Shown piece after piece: positions 1 through 5,890 of a stretch of 8,034 nucleotides of DNA (position 1 is its first letter; the number at the start of each line of letters is the position of its first letter). The stretch is from an uncultured Clostridia bacterium (GTDB lineage Bacteria; Bacillota; Clostridia; HGM11327), in contig CAJLXE010000061.1 in the NCBI GenBank assembly GCA_905210525.1, forward strand, positions 1 through 8,034, written 5' to 3'. Below the pieces are notes generated by a model. The model saw only the letters and a list, made by a program, of their open reading frames with translations. It was not told where the DNA came from and ran no database searches. The position numbers were made by a program, and so were the translations under genes.

Positions 1-527
1 GATGGCTCGGCGGTATGCTTACAAACTTCAAGACGATTTCCACGCGTATCGCAAGAATGAAGCAGCTTGATAAAATGGAAGAGGACGGAACGTTCGATCT
101 TCTGCCCAAGAAGGAAGTTGTTAAGCTTCGCAAGGAGCAGAATACTCTTCATGCAAACCTTGACGGTATAAAGGATATGAACGGTATTCCGGATGTAATG
201 TTTATTGTTGACCCCAAGAAGGAAAAAATAGCTGTTGCTGAAGCTCATGCGCTCGGTATTCCGATAGTTGCAATAGTTGATACAAACTGTGATCCGGATG
301 AAGTTGATTACGTAATTTCCGGTAACGATGACGCTATCCGTGCGGTAAAGCTTATTGCATCGGTTATGGCAAACGCTGTTCTTGAAGGTGTTCAGGGTGA
401 ACAGTACAATCCCGAGGAAAACAGTGTAGCGGCAGAAGCTGCGGCGGATGAGGCTGTTGCGGAAGCAGCTGTTGAAGAAGTTACGGTAAGCGCTGAAGCA
501 AGCGAAGAAACAACTGTTCAGGAATAA
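1..527 (+). CDS. rpsB: 30S ribosomal protein S2, 3' part (N-terminus outside window)
   Basis: The open frame enters from the left edge; the first full codon is at position 3 and reads [12 protein letters not shown], the S2 signature ([11 protein letters not shown] in Escherichia coli). 174 residues are visible, so roughly the first 100 are missing. The Met codon at 15 is internal, not the start. Further S2 landmarks are [19 protein letters not shown], then [15 protein letters not shown], then the end of the core around [17 protein letters not shown]2 binds the 30S head-body junction and is assembled late into the small subunit. After the core comes a tail of about 40 residues rich in Ala and Glu and nearly free of Lys/Arg; such acidic tails vary between species and are probably disordered. 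The gene is followed after 19 bases by tsf, the classical rpsB-tsf operon. Identification is firm. Confidence 0.97.
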   Translation, partial: WLGGMLTNFKTISTRIARMKQLDKMEEDGTFDLLPKKEVVKLRKEQNTLHANLDGIKDMNGIPDVMFIVDPKKEKIAVAEAHALGIPIVAIVDTNCDPDEVDYVISGNDDAIRAVKLIASVMANAVLEGVQGEQYNPEENSVAAEAAADEAVAEAAVEEVTVSAEASEETTVQE

Positions 528-532
528 TGATC

Positions 533-538
533 GGAGGA
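533..538 (+). promoter_or_regulatory. Ribosome binding site of tsf
   Basis: GGAGGA lies 8 bases before the ATG at 547. It decides the start: the in-frame TTG at 541 would leave only 2 bases after the Shine-Dalgarno and is therefore unlikely. Confidence 0.85.
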
Positions 539-546
539 ATTTGATT

Positions 547-1203
547 ATGGCAGAAATAAGTGCATCAATGGTTAAAGAACTGAGAGACGTTACAGGTTGC
601 GGTATCATGGACTGCAAGCGTGCGCTCCAGCAGACAGAAGGCGATGTTGATAAGGCTGTTAAGCTTCTCAGAGAAAACGGTCAGATGAAGGCAGACAAGA
701 AGGCTACACGTATTGCGGCTGAAGGTATTGTTGAAACATATCAGCATATCGGCGGCAGAATAGGTGTTCTGGTTGAACTCAACTGCGAAACGGACTTCGT
801 TGCAAAGAACGAGGAATTCAAAAAGCTTGCGCACAATATTGCTATGCATATTGCCGCATATAGCCCGAAGTATGTTCGCCGCGATGAAATTCCGGCTCAG
901 GATATTGCGGAAGAGCGTGAAGTTCAGAGAAACATAACTCTTAAAGAAGGTAAGCCCGAAAAGATCGTTGATAAAATTGTTGACGGCAGAATGGAAAAAT
1001 TCTTTAAGGCTAACTGCCTCGAAGAGCAGGATTGGATTCTCAATGAGGATATAACTGTTCTTGAAGCTGTTAAGGAAGTAATAATCAAAACAGGCGAAAA
1101 CATCAGAATCAGACGTTTTGCTCGTTTTGAAAGAGGCGAAGGTCTTGAAAAGAGAGTTGATAACTTTGCCGATGAAGTTATGAAGCAGGCTTCTCAGAAC
1201 TGA
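547..1203 (+). CDS. tsf: Translation elongation factor Ts (EF-Ts), short form
   Basis: EF-Ts is the cytoplasmic nucleotide exchange factor that releases GDP from EF-Tu. The N-terminal UBA-like domain (about residues 1-40) shows VKELRDVTGCGIMDCKRAL and then GDVDKAVKLLRENG, the standard EF-Ts start. The core contains TDFVA at residues 82-86, whose Asp-Phe pair is the element known to insert near the EF-Tu nucleotide site. The C-terminal part has GENIRIRRFARFERGEG, the conserved closing motif of the core. At 218 residues it is much shorter than the E. coli protein (283) and closer to the compact Thermus type (196), which has one core subdomain. I infer that the second core subdomain is reduced or absent here, not that the gene is truncated, because both conserved ends are present. 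It is the second gene of the rpsB-tsf operon, with a strong Shine-Dalgarno, and is followed by a terminator. Confidence 0.96.
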   Translation: MAEISASMVKELRDVTGCGIMDCKRALQQTEGDVDKAVKLLRENGQMKADKKATRIAAEGIVETYQHIGGRIGVLVELNCETDFVAKNEEFKKLAHNIAMHIAAYSPKYVRRDEIPAQDIAEEREVQRNITLKEGKPEKIVDKIVDGRMEKFFKANCLEEQDWILNEDITVLEAVKEVIIKTGENIRIRRFARFERGEGLEKRVDNFADEVMKQASQN

Positions 1204-1228
1204 TTTGTTCAATAAATTAAGCATAATT

Positions 1229-1269
1229 AAAAAGACGAATAAGCGATGTTTGCTTTATTCGTCTTTTTT
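1229..1269. terminator. Intrinsic terminator of rpsB-tsf, possibly bidirectional
   Basis: A 16-base arm (1229-1244) pairs with a 17-base arm (1252-1268) with one bulged base, around a 7-base loop GATGTTT. The plus-strand arm ends in TTTTTT. The complementary strand also ends in a T run (TTTTT from 1229-1233), so the same hairpin can stop transcripts arriving from the convergent degV gene. It lies in the 102-base gap between the two genes. Confidence 0.88.
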
Positions 1270-1305
1270 GTCGTTATTTACGATTAAAATAAACGTGTAT
1301 TTTTA

Positions 1306-2175
1306 TTATCTTCCGTCACCGAAGAAAAACAGCGAAAGCATTCCGGGCCCTACATGAGCTCCTGTAAGAGGTTCGTGCATAGCAATTATAAGTTCTTTGG
1401 GAGACGCTATTGCTTTTATACGTTCCGCAAGAATTTTTGCGTCTTCTATGCAGTCTCCGTGAGATATTGCGATACGGTTTTCTTCAACATTGCGCGCTTT
1501 CTTTTTGAACAGCTCAACGATTGCGTCTATTGCGTGCTTTCTGCCGCGGTGTTTTGCGTATGCAACAATGTGACCTTCTTCATCTCCGCGCAGAACAGGC
1601 TTTATTTGCAGAATGGTGCCTATTGCACTTGCAACTCCGGACAATCTTCCCGAACGCTTCAGGAAAGCAAGGTCATCAACCGTAAAGAATTCGCACAAAT
1701 TGTTTCTGTATGGAATAAGTTCTTCATTCACGTTTTCTATTTCAATACCTTCGGCTCTCATATCTGCCGCTTTGCATACGAGCAGACCTGTTCCGAGTCC
1801 GGCACCGAGAGAGTCGAAAACAATTATTTTTCTCTCGGGAAATTCTTCCGCAAGTATTTGAGCCGCTGTTTGAGCGGCATGAATCGTACCGCTTATGCCG
1901 GATGATATTCCGATAAAGAATATATCGTTTCCGAGCAGCAGGTCATTTCTGAATTCCTTTACAAAGCGGTCGGCGTTTATCATTGACGTTTTTACTACAA
2001 CTTTGTTGCGCAGCATATCGTAAAATTTATGTGCTTCACTGTCGTCCGTGGTTGCTGAACATTCATAAACATCATCGCCTATTGAATATGTAAAAGGTAT
2101 TATTTTTATGTCAAATCTTTTAATTAATTCAGGAGTAAGATTTGCTCCCGAATCGGCATATATTGCAAATGCCAT
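1306..2175 (-). CDS. DegV family protein (FakB-like fatty-acid-binding protein)
   Basis: This 289-residue protein matches the DegV family in length and in motif order. The N-terminal domain opens with YADSGANLTPEL, the counterpart of the usual TDSTADLP. KTS at 62-64 and SSGISGT at 91-97 are the conserved lipid carboxylate-binding elements. VFDSLGAGLGTG follows at about 119-130. The second domain has VDDLAFLKRSGRLSG (166-180) and LQIKPVL. The end carries TGAHVGPGML (271-280) with the usual His and Gly-Pro-Gly. Known members (FakB) hold a fatty acid in the cytoplasm so that the kinase FakA can phosphorylate it for membrane lipid synthesis. No fakA is in this window, and the fatty-acid preference cannot be read from the sequence. 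It is monocistronic here, convergent with tsf and divergent from the ProX-like gene. The ATG at 2175 is preceded by a strong Shine-Dalgarno. Confidence 0.93.
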   Translation of the reverse strand: MAFAIYADSGANLTPELIKRFDIKIIPFTYSIGDDVYECSATTDDSEAHKFYDMLRNKVVVKTSMINADRFVKEFRNDLLLGNDIFFIGISSGISGTIHAAQTAAQILAEEFPERKIIVFDSLGAGLGTGLLVCKAADMRAEGIEIENVNEELIPYRNNLCEFFTVDDLAFLKRSGRLSGVASAIGTILQIKPVLRGDEEGHIVAYAKHRGRKHAIDAIVELFKKKARNVEENRIAISHGDCIEDAKILAERIKAIASPKELIIAMHEPLTGAHVGPGMLSLFFFGDGR

Positions 2176-2183
2176 GTCTGTGT

Positions 2184-2190
2184 TCCTCCC
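2184..2190 (-). promoter_or_regulatory. Ribosome binding site of the degV-family gene
   Basis: The minus strand reads GGGAGGA, 8 bases before the ATG whose first base is 2175. This supports that start. Confidence 0.85.
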
Positions 2191-2263
2191 GTAATGCCGT
2201 ATATTGCGACGTATTGCCGAAACATACGGAAATTTTACATGATAGTTATAAATAACTCTCTTT

Positions 2264-2269
2264 ATTATA
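2264..2269 (-). promoter_or_regulatory. Possible -10 element for the degV-family gene
   Basis: The minus strand has a perfect TATAAT here, about 90 bases upstream of the degV start. No good TTGACA-like hexamer sits 16-18 bases before it and no extended TGn is present. In DNA this AT-rich the hexamer could arise by chance. Confidence 0.35.
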
Positions 2270-2394
2270 ATACTTTAATATTGACGTAATATGAACAAAT
2301 TTTTAATCTGCCTCAGTAAAGCCGTGCTTATGTATATTTTAATGATAATTTGGGTTGATGTGGGGTCCGAAAATCTGCCGTAGACCGTTTTATT

Positions 2395-2406
2395 GTCAAT
2401 ATTGAC
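2395..2406. repeat. Perfect 12-bp palindrome, candidate operator
   Basis: GTCAATATTGAC equals its own reverse complement. It ends 21 bases before the -35 hexamer of the plus-strand promoter, a position where an activator or repressor dimer could bind. I do not recognise the site, and no regulator gene adjoins it. Symmetry in AT-rich DNA is a weak argument. Confidence 0.35.
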
Positions 2407-2427
2407 TAAAAATCGATAAAATCTGTG

Positions 2428-2456
2428 TTGAAATAAATTTTTATATGTGATATACT
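2428..2456 (+). promoter_or_regulatory. Sigma-A-type promoter of the ProX-like gene
   Basis: TTGAAA (2428-2433) is separated by exactly 17 bases from TATACT (2451-2456). The -10 is extended by TGA directly before it (2448-2450). The predicted transcript start is near 2463, giving a leader of about 66 bases. It is the best promoter in the divergent region and probably drives the block starting at 2529. Confidence 0.75.
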
Positions 2457-2515
2457 TATCCAATGTGAAAAATATTGATTTATGCAACAAGCTTAAACCG
2501 TGAATTTACTATGAA

Positions 2516-2522
2516 AAGGTGA
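2516..2522 (+). promoter_or_regulatory. Ribosome binding site deciding the ProX-like start
   Basis: AAGGTGA is placed 6 bases before the ATG at 2529. It favours this start over the in-frame ATG at 2574, which lacks a Shine-Dalgarno. Confidence 0.7.
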
Positions 2523-2528
2523 AACTAA

Positions 2529-3077
2529 ATGCTTAAACTTGAAGAAGGGCGTCCTGCCGACTGTAACGGCAGAATGGAAAAAGAAATTGCAGTATATGAT
2601 CTGCTTGACAGCTTAAAGATACGTTATGAAAGGGTTGACCACGAGGCAGCATTTACAATGGAGGCGTGCGCGTCGATTGACGCCATACTTGCTCCGGCGG
2701 TGATATGCAAAAATTTGCTCTTGTGCAATTCGGGCAAAACGGATTTTTATCTGCTGATGATAAGGGAAGATAAAAAGTTCAGAACAAAGGAGATTTCGTC
2801 ACAGATAAACAGTTCAAGGCTTTCGTTTGCTCCGGAAGAATATATGGCTGAATTTTTGAATATTACTCCCGGTTCGGTAAGTGTAATGGGGCTTATGAAT
2901 GATAAAAATAATAATGTGAAGCTTCTTATAGACGCAGATGTGTTGGATGCGGAACTGTTTGGATGTCATCCGTGCATTAATACGTCAAGCATAAGGATGA
3001 AAATAAGCGATCTGATAAATGTGTTTCTGCCGGCGGTCGGGCATGATTATACGAGGGTTGTTCTCAGTAACGGTTAA
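2529..3077 (+). CDS. ProX/YbaK-type prolyl-tRNA editing protein (aminoacyl-tRNA deacylase)
   Basis: This stand-alone 182-residue protein belongs to the YbaK/ProX superfamily, cytoplasmic hydrolases that remove wrongly attached amino acids, in the ProX branch typically Ala from tRNA(Pro). Visible landmarks are VYDLLDSLKIRYERVDHEAAFT (residues 22-43, the usual opening helix and DH element), ICKNLLL with the conserved Lys at 61, FYLLMIREDKKF, RLSFAPEEYM, ITPGSVSVMGLMND (112-125) and GCHPCINTSS (145-154). These match the prolyl-tRNA-synthetase-associated domain over its full length. An N-terminal stretch of about 15 residues precedes the usual domain start; I keep the ATG at 2529 because AAGGTGA (2516-2522) lies 6 bases upstream, while Met16 has no such site. 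Substrate specificity is inferred from the family only. It is the first gene after the 2428 promoter, with 95 bases to the MATE gene and no terminator between. Confidence 0.9.
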   Translation: MLKLEEGRPADCNGRMEKEIAVYDLLDSLKIRYERVDHEAAFTMEACASIDAILAPAVICKNLLLCNSGKTDFYLLMIREDKKFRTKEISSQINSSRLSFAPEEYMAEFLNITPGSVSVMGLMNDKNNNVKLLIDADVLDAELFGCHPCINTSSIRMKISDLINVFLPAVGHDYTRVVLSNG

Positions 3078-3093
3078 TAAAAAGAGAATAGAG

Positions 3094-3112
3094 CCGAACG
3101 TGTTTACGTCGG
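3094..3112 (+). other. Small hairpin between the ProX-like and MATE genes
   Basis: CCG-A-ACGT pairs with ACGT-CGG around a GTTT loop, giving 7 base pairs with one bulged A. No T run follows, so it is not a standard intrinsic terminator. It could be an RNA processing or stability element, or chance. Confidence 0.3.
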
Positions 3113-3159
3113 GCAGAAATAAGCGGTTATCGGTTCAAAAGAAAATTTACGGAAATGTC

Positions 3160-3166
3160 AGGAAAG
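3160..3166 (+). promoter_or_regulatory. Ribosome binding site of the MATE gene
   Basis: AGGAAAG stands 6 bases before the ATG at 3173. The in-frame ATG at 3155 lies upstream of this element and has only a weak GGA before it. I therefore place the start at 3173. Confidence 0.65.
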
Positions 3167-3172
3167 AAGATT

Positions 3173-4529
3173 ATGGAAGAAAATATTTCTGCCGGCGGTT
3201 TTTTCGGTACGGAGAAAATCGGAAAAATCTTAATGAAAATTGCTCCGCCTGTTATGCTTGCACAGCTTATACAGGCGTTGTATAATATAGTAGACAGTTT
3301 TTTTGTGGGGAAATATTCGGATGAGGCACTTACGGCGCTTACTGTTATTTATCCTTTACAGTTGATAATAATTGCATTGGCGGTGGGAACCGGTGTAGGT
3401 GTAAATACATATATGGCGCGTAAGTTTGCCCAAGGGAATCCGGATGATGCATACAATGCGGCAGGCACGGGCACGGTGCTTGCATTTGCAATGTGGGCGC
3501 TGTTTGCGGTTGCATCGGTATTGATAATGCGTCCTTACGTAATGACGTCTGCAAAGTCTGCTCAGGCGATTGCGGATGCGGTTACATACGGAAATATAGT
3601 CTGCGTGGGAAGTCTCGGTTCGTTTCTTGAGGGAACGTGGACAAAAGTACATCAATCAAAGGGAAATATGCGTCTTCCGATGATAGCTCAGGTTGTGGGG
3701 GCGCTTACAAATATTGTTATTCGGCTGGGGACCTATTCCTCAGATGGGTGTTGCCGGAGCTGCGTATGCTACTGTATGCGGACAGGTTGCCGCGGCGGTG
3801 ATTACGGGAGTGAGAGGCTTTCACAAACCTCCGCAATTAAAGAAAATGCCGTATTATATTAAAAAAATATATTTTTACGGCTATTCGTCAATATTTATGC
3901 AGATACTTTTTACTGTATATATTGTTGCACTGAACATGATTCTTGCGGGTTTTTCGGATGCGGCTGGTACGGTGTTGGGGCTGTATTACAAAATGCAAAG
4001 CTTTTTCTTTATTCCGCTGTTTGGACTTCAGACCTGCATTGTTCCCGTAATAAGTTTTAACTATGCAATAAGGCAGTATATGCGGTGCAAAGAAATAATG
4101 AAAGATTCGTTTTTGATATCAATGCTTTTTATGGTTGTGGGAATAATTGCGTTTGTATTTTTCCCGCATCAGGTGATAAGCATTTTTTCGGACAATGCCG
4201 AAGTGCATAATATAGGCGGATATGCTTTCCCGATTATAGGTTCGAGCTTTATATGCGCGGTGTTCTCGCTGATGATGCCTGTATTTTTTCAGGCAATAGG
4301 CGACGGAAAAACAAGTATTATTTTGTCCGTTACAAGGCAAATTTTATGCTTGATTCCTATATTCTGGCTGTTTTCGCTTATAGGACTTAATTATGCGTGG
4401 ATAGCATTTCCGGCGTCGGAAACAATTTCGGGAGGAATCGGTCTGCTTTTTTATTATAAAGTTGTAAGGAAATGGAAAACGTTGTCGGATATAAATTATA
4501 AATCGGAGAATGTTAAAAATGAAAGTTGA
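3173..4529 (+). pseudogene. MATE family efflux transporter, broken by a frameshift
   Basis: MATE proteins are inner-membrane antiporters with 12 helices that export drugs or metabolites using Na+ or H+ gradients. Two frames together make one such protein. The first part (3173 to about 3718) has MLAQLIQALYNIVDSFFVG, GTGVGVNTYMARKFAQG and KGNMRLPMIAQVVGALTNIV. The second part, in a different frame (about 3711-4529), continues LFGWGPIPQMGVAGAAYATV and runs through helices 6-12 (for example GLQTCIVPVISFNYA, FFQAIGDGKTS). Family members read roughly N-I-x-L-D-P-x-L-x-F-G at the junction; here Asn180 is followed almost at once by L-F-G-W and the Asp-Pro is absent. This fits loss of 17 bases at about 3711-3720. 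The first frame ends at a stop at 3860-3862, leaving about 229 residues. Restoring 17 bases would give about 457 residues, normal for MATE. The remaining sequence is intact, so the damage looks recent; a misassembly cannot be excluded. Confidence 0.85.
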
Positions 4530-5091
4530 ACAGTATGTAATGGCATACAAAGCGGAGCAGGACAGAATAAGAGCGATTTTACCCGAAGAATTTTATTCAT
4601 TGCGGCCTGTTTTGCGTATCAATGCGGAGATAAGAGACGATAAGTACGGATATATTGAATTTAATACAGCGGTAAAAAAAGGTGCGAACAAAGGCTGGCT
4701 CAATATTGGTTATTGGGAAAACGTTTCATTTGAAAGAAACGGGAAAACAGTTTTATTCAAAACAGATTTTCTTGAAATACTGTTTACGGGAGTCGGCATA
4801 GAAGGTTCATGTCCTGCCGAAAAGGATAATGCGGGCTGTTATTTTATAGGTGAAACGGAAAATTTTAGAACCGCTGAAATTATCAGAGCGAATAAAGAAT
4901 TCTGTGACTGCACTTTTAAGTGGAATTTTACTGATAATGACGCTTACGGAGCAAGTACGGGGAAAACGTTGCCTGCGTTTTCGACAGAGGCGTTGAAAGT
5001 GTACCCCAAAAAGAATTTTACAGCGGAAAATGCGGCAAATATTCCGTGTGAACAGGTTTTGGGTTCTTATGTTGTAAAGTTTGAAAGATAG
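4519..5091 (+). CDS. Conserved-looking protein of unknown function
   Basis: I do not recognise this 190-residue protein with certainty. The start is taken at the ATG at 4519, 10 bases after GGAGA (4504-4508); the in-frame ATG at 4510 would leave only 1 base. It overlaps the last 11 bases of the MATE gene, which suggests translational coupling. There is no signal peptide or membrane segment, so it is probably cytoplasmic. It opens with EQDRIRAILPEEFYSLRPVL, has a mixed beta-strand-like composition (YGYIEFNTAV, WLNIGYWENVSF, ILFTGVGIEG), a Cys-containing stretch SCPAEKDNAGCYFIGE, and a well-formed end CEQVLGSYVVKFER. The LPEEF opening followed by short strands loosely recalls acetoacetate-decarboxylase-like or DUF2071-type barrels; this is a weak impression, not an assignment. 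The intact frame and good codon structure indicate a real gene under selection. Confidence 0.75.
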   Translation: MKVEQYVMAYKAEQDRIRAILPEEFYSLRPVLRINAEIRDDKYGYIEFNTAVKKGANKGWLNIGYWENVSFERNGKTVLFKTDFLEILFTGVGIEGSCPAEKDNAGCYFIGETENFRTAEIIRANKEFCDCTFKWNFTDNDAYGASTGKTLPAFSTEALKVYPKKNFTAENAANIPCEQVLGSYVVKFER

Positions 5092-5110
5092 GCTCTTGTT
5101 TATATATAAT
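5081..5110 (+). promoter_or_regulatory. Probable promoter of the methyltransferase gene
   Basis: TTGAAA (5081-5086) and a perfect TATAAT (5105-5110) are spaced by 18 bases. The -35 lies inside the last codons of the preceding gene. The predicted transcript start is near 5117, about 50 bases before the methyltransferase ATG. This would let the methyltransferase be expressed apart from the MATE unit. Confidence 0.6.
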
Positions 5111-5168
5111 TATATTTTGAGCAGATTATTTGTGACTTGTGCGGCTGAACGGAGAAAAGGCATAAAAA

Positions 5169-5774
5169 ATGAATGACGTAATTAAGCACTACGATGGATT
5201 GATTGATGAAAATAATGATCCGGTTCGTGATCCGCAATTTTTGAAGAGCTATATGGATAAATGGGACGGGCGTAGATTTATCGAAAGTATGCAGCTTGAT
5301 GAAAGCAAATCCGTGCTGGAAATCGGGGTGGGAACAGGTCGCCTTGCAATTAAAACGGCGCCTTTTTGTAAAAGTTTTTGCGGAATAGATATTTCTCCCA
5401 AAACAATACAAAGAGCCTATGAGAATCTGTCTTCTTATCATAATATTAAACTTGTTTGCGGCGATTTTATGACATTTGAATTTGATGAACAATTTGATGT
5501 AATCTATTCATCATTGACATTTATGCATATAAAAGACAAAGAGGGAATGATTGAAAAAACGGCATCTTTGCTGAACAATGACGGACTTTTCGTTTTGTCA
5601 ATCGACAAAAACCAAAATGAATACATTGATATGGGGATAAGACGATTAAAAATATACCCCGACAATCCGGCAGATACTTATAGTTATATTCTGAAAGCCA
5701 AGCTGCAACTTGTTGATAAGTTTGAAACAGATTATGCATACGTAACGGTAAGCAGAAAAGCCTCATTTGTGTAA
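5169..5774 (+). CDS. Class I SAM-dependent methyltransferase
   Basis: This 201-residue cytoplasmic protein has a Rossmann-type methyltransferase fold. Motif I, VLEIGVGTG, is at residues 49-57 and forms the SAM-binding loop. GIDISP at 72-77 has the acidic residue expected to hold the ribose. VCGDF at 96-100 is motif III, and FDVIYSSLTFMHI (109-121) is the motif IV region. Beyond about residue 150 the protein has only a short, non-distinctive C-terminal part, so neither the substrate nor the type of acceptor (small molecule, RNA or protein) can be told. AAAGG (5156-5160) lies 8 bases before the ATG. The gene follows the unknown protein after 77 bases that contain its own likely promoter, and a strong terminator lies downstream. 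A functional link to the MATE or ProX-like gene is possible from position only. Confidence 0.88.
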   Translation: MNDVIKHYDGLIDENNDPVRDPQFLKSYMDKWDGRRFIESMQLDESKSVLEIGVGTGRLAIKTAPFCKSFCGIDISPKTIQRAYENLSSYHNIKLVCGDFMTFEFDEQFDVIYSSLTFMHIKDKEGMIEKTASLLNNDGLFVLSIDKNQNEYIDMGIRRLKIYPDNPADTYSYILKAKLQLVDKFETDYAYVTVSRKASFV

Positions 5775-5816
5775 AGTGAATCTTTTTCCGAATTGTGTTT
5801 TTCTTACTGATAAATC

Positions 5817-5858
5817 AAAACTCTCACAAACCGTTTGAATGGTATGTGAGAGTTTTTT
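5817..5858. terminator. Strong intrinsic terminator between methyltransferase and ftsH
   Basis: A perfect 12-bp stem (5817-5828 with 5845-5856, AAAACTCTCACA and its complement) is extended by three more pairs inside after one mismatch. It closes on an 8-base loop and runs into TTTTTT on the plus strand. In the other direction the stem ends in TTTT and then GATTT, a weaker U-tract. It can serve both the methyltransferase and the convergent ftsH, whose stop is 32 bases away. Confidence 0.9.
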
Positions 5859-5890
5859 GCTAAGTGATTTCTCCGAATTTTTATCTGATA

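Larger units (their letters stand above)
2176..2528. other. Divergent intergenic region, 353 bases
   Basis: This AT-rich spacer lies between the start of the degV-family gene (minus) and the ProX-like gene (plus). It contains a good plus-strand promoter (2428-2456), a perfect 12-bp palindrome (2395-2406), a weak minus-strand promoter candidate and the two ribosome binding sites. The word AATATTGA occurs three times (2277, 2398, 2471). A minus-strand open frame of about 71 codons (2275-2490) has low-complexity AT-driven composition and no recognisable domain, and it overlaps the promoter, so I do not call it a gene. I could not recognise a riboswitch or small RNA in the middle part (about 2300-2394). 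Confidence 0.6.

Noticed and set aside
541..546. TTG start for tsf two codons upstream
   Set aside because: Only 2 bases would separate it from GGAGGA; the ATG at 547 has ideal spacing and begins like other EF-Ts proteins.
565..1224. Long open frame on the minus strand opposite tsf (219 codons)
   Set aside because: It lies exactly opposite the strongly conserved EF-Ts gene, and its product is a Phe/Asn/Leu-rich sequence with no domain; it is a shadow of tsf codon use.
1354..1905. Plus-strand open frame opposite the degV-family gene
   Set aside because: It is Cys/Phe-rich with no domain and lies entirely within a well-supported gene on the other strand.
2275..2490. Minus-strand open frame of 71 codons in the divergent spacer
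   Set aside because: AT-driven composition, no recognisable domain, and overlap with the plus-strand promoter; it is most likely chance.
3705..3725. Programmed ribosomal frameshift in the MATE gene
   Set aside because: No slippery heptamer or following structure is evident, and a frameshift would still leave the conserved Asp-Pro residues missing.
3693..4529. Second half of the MATE gene as an independent gene starting at TTG 3693
   Set aside because: It lacks a proper Shine-Dalgarno and begins in the middle of a conserved MATE segment; the two frames join into one normal transporter.
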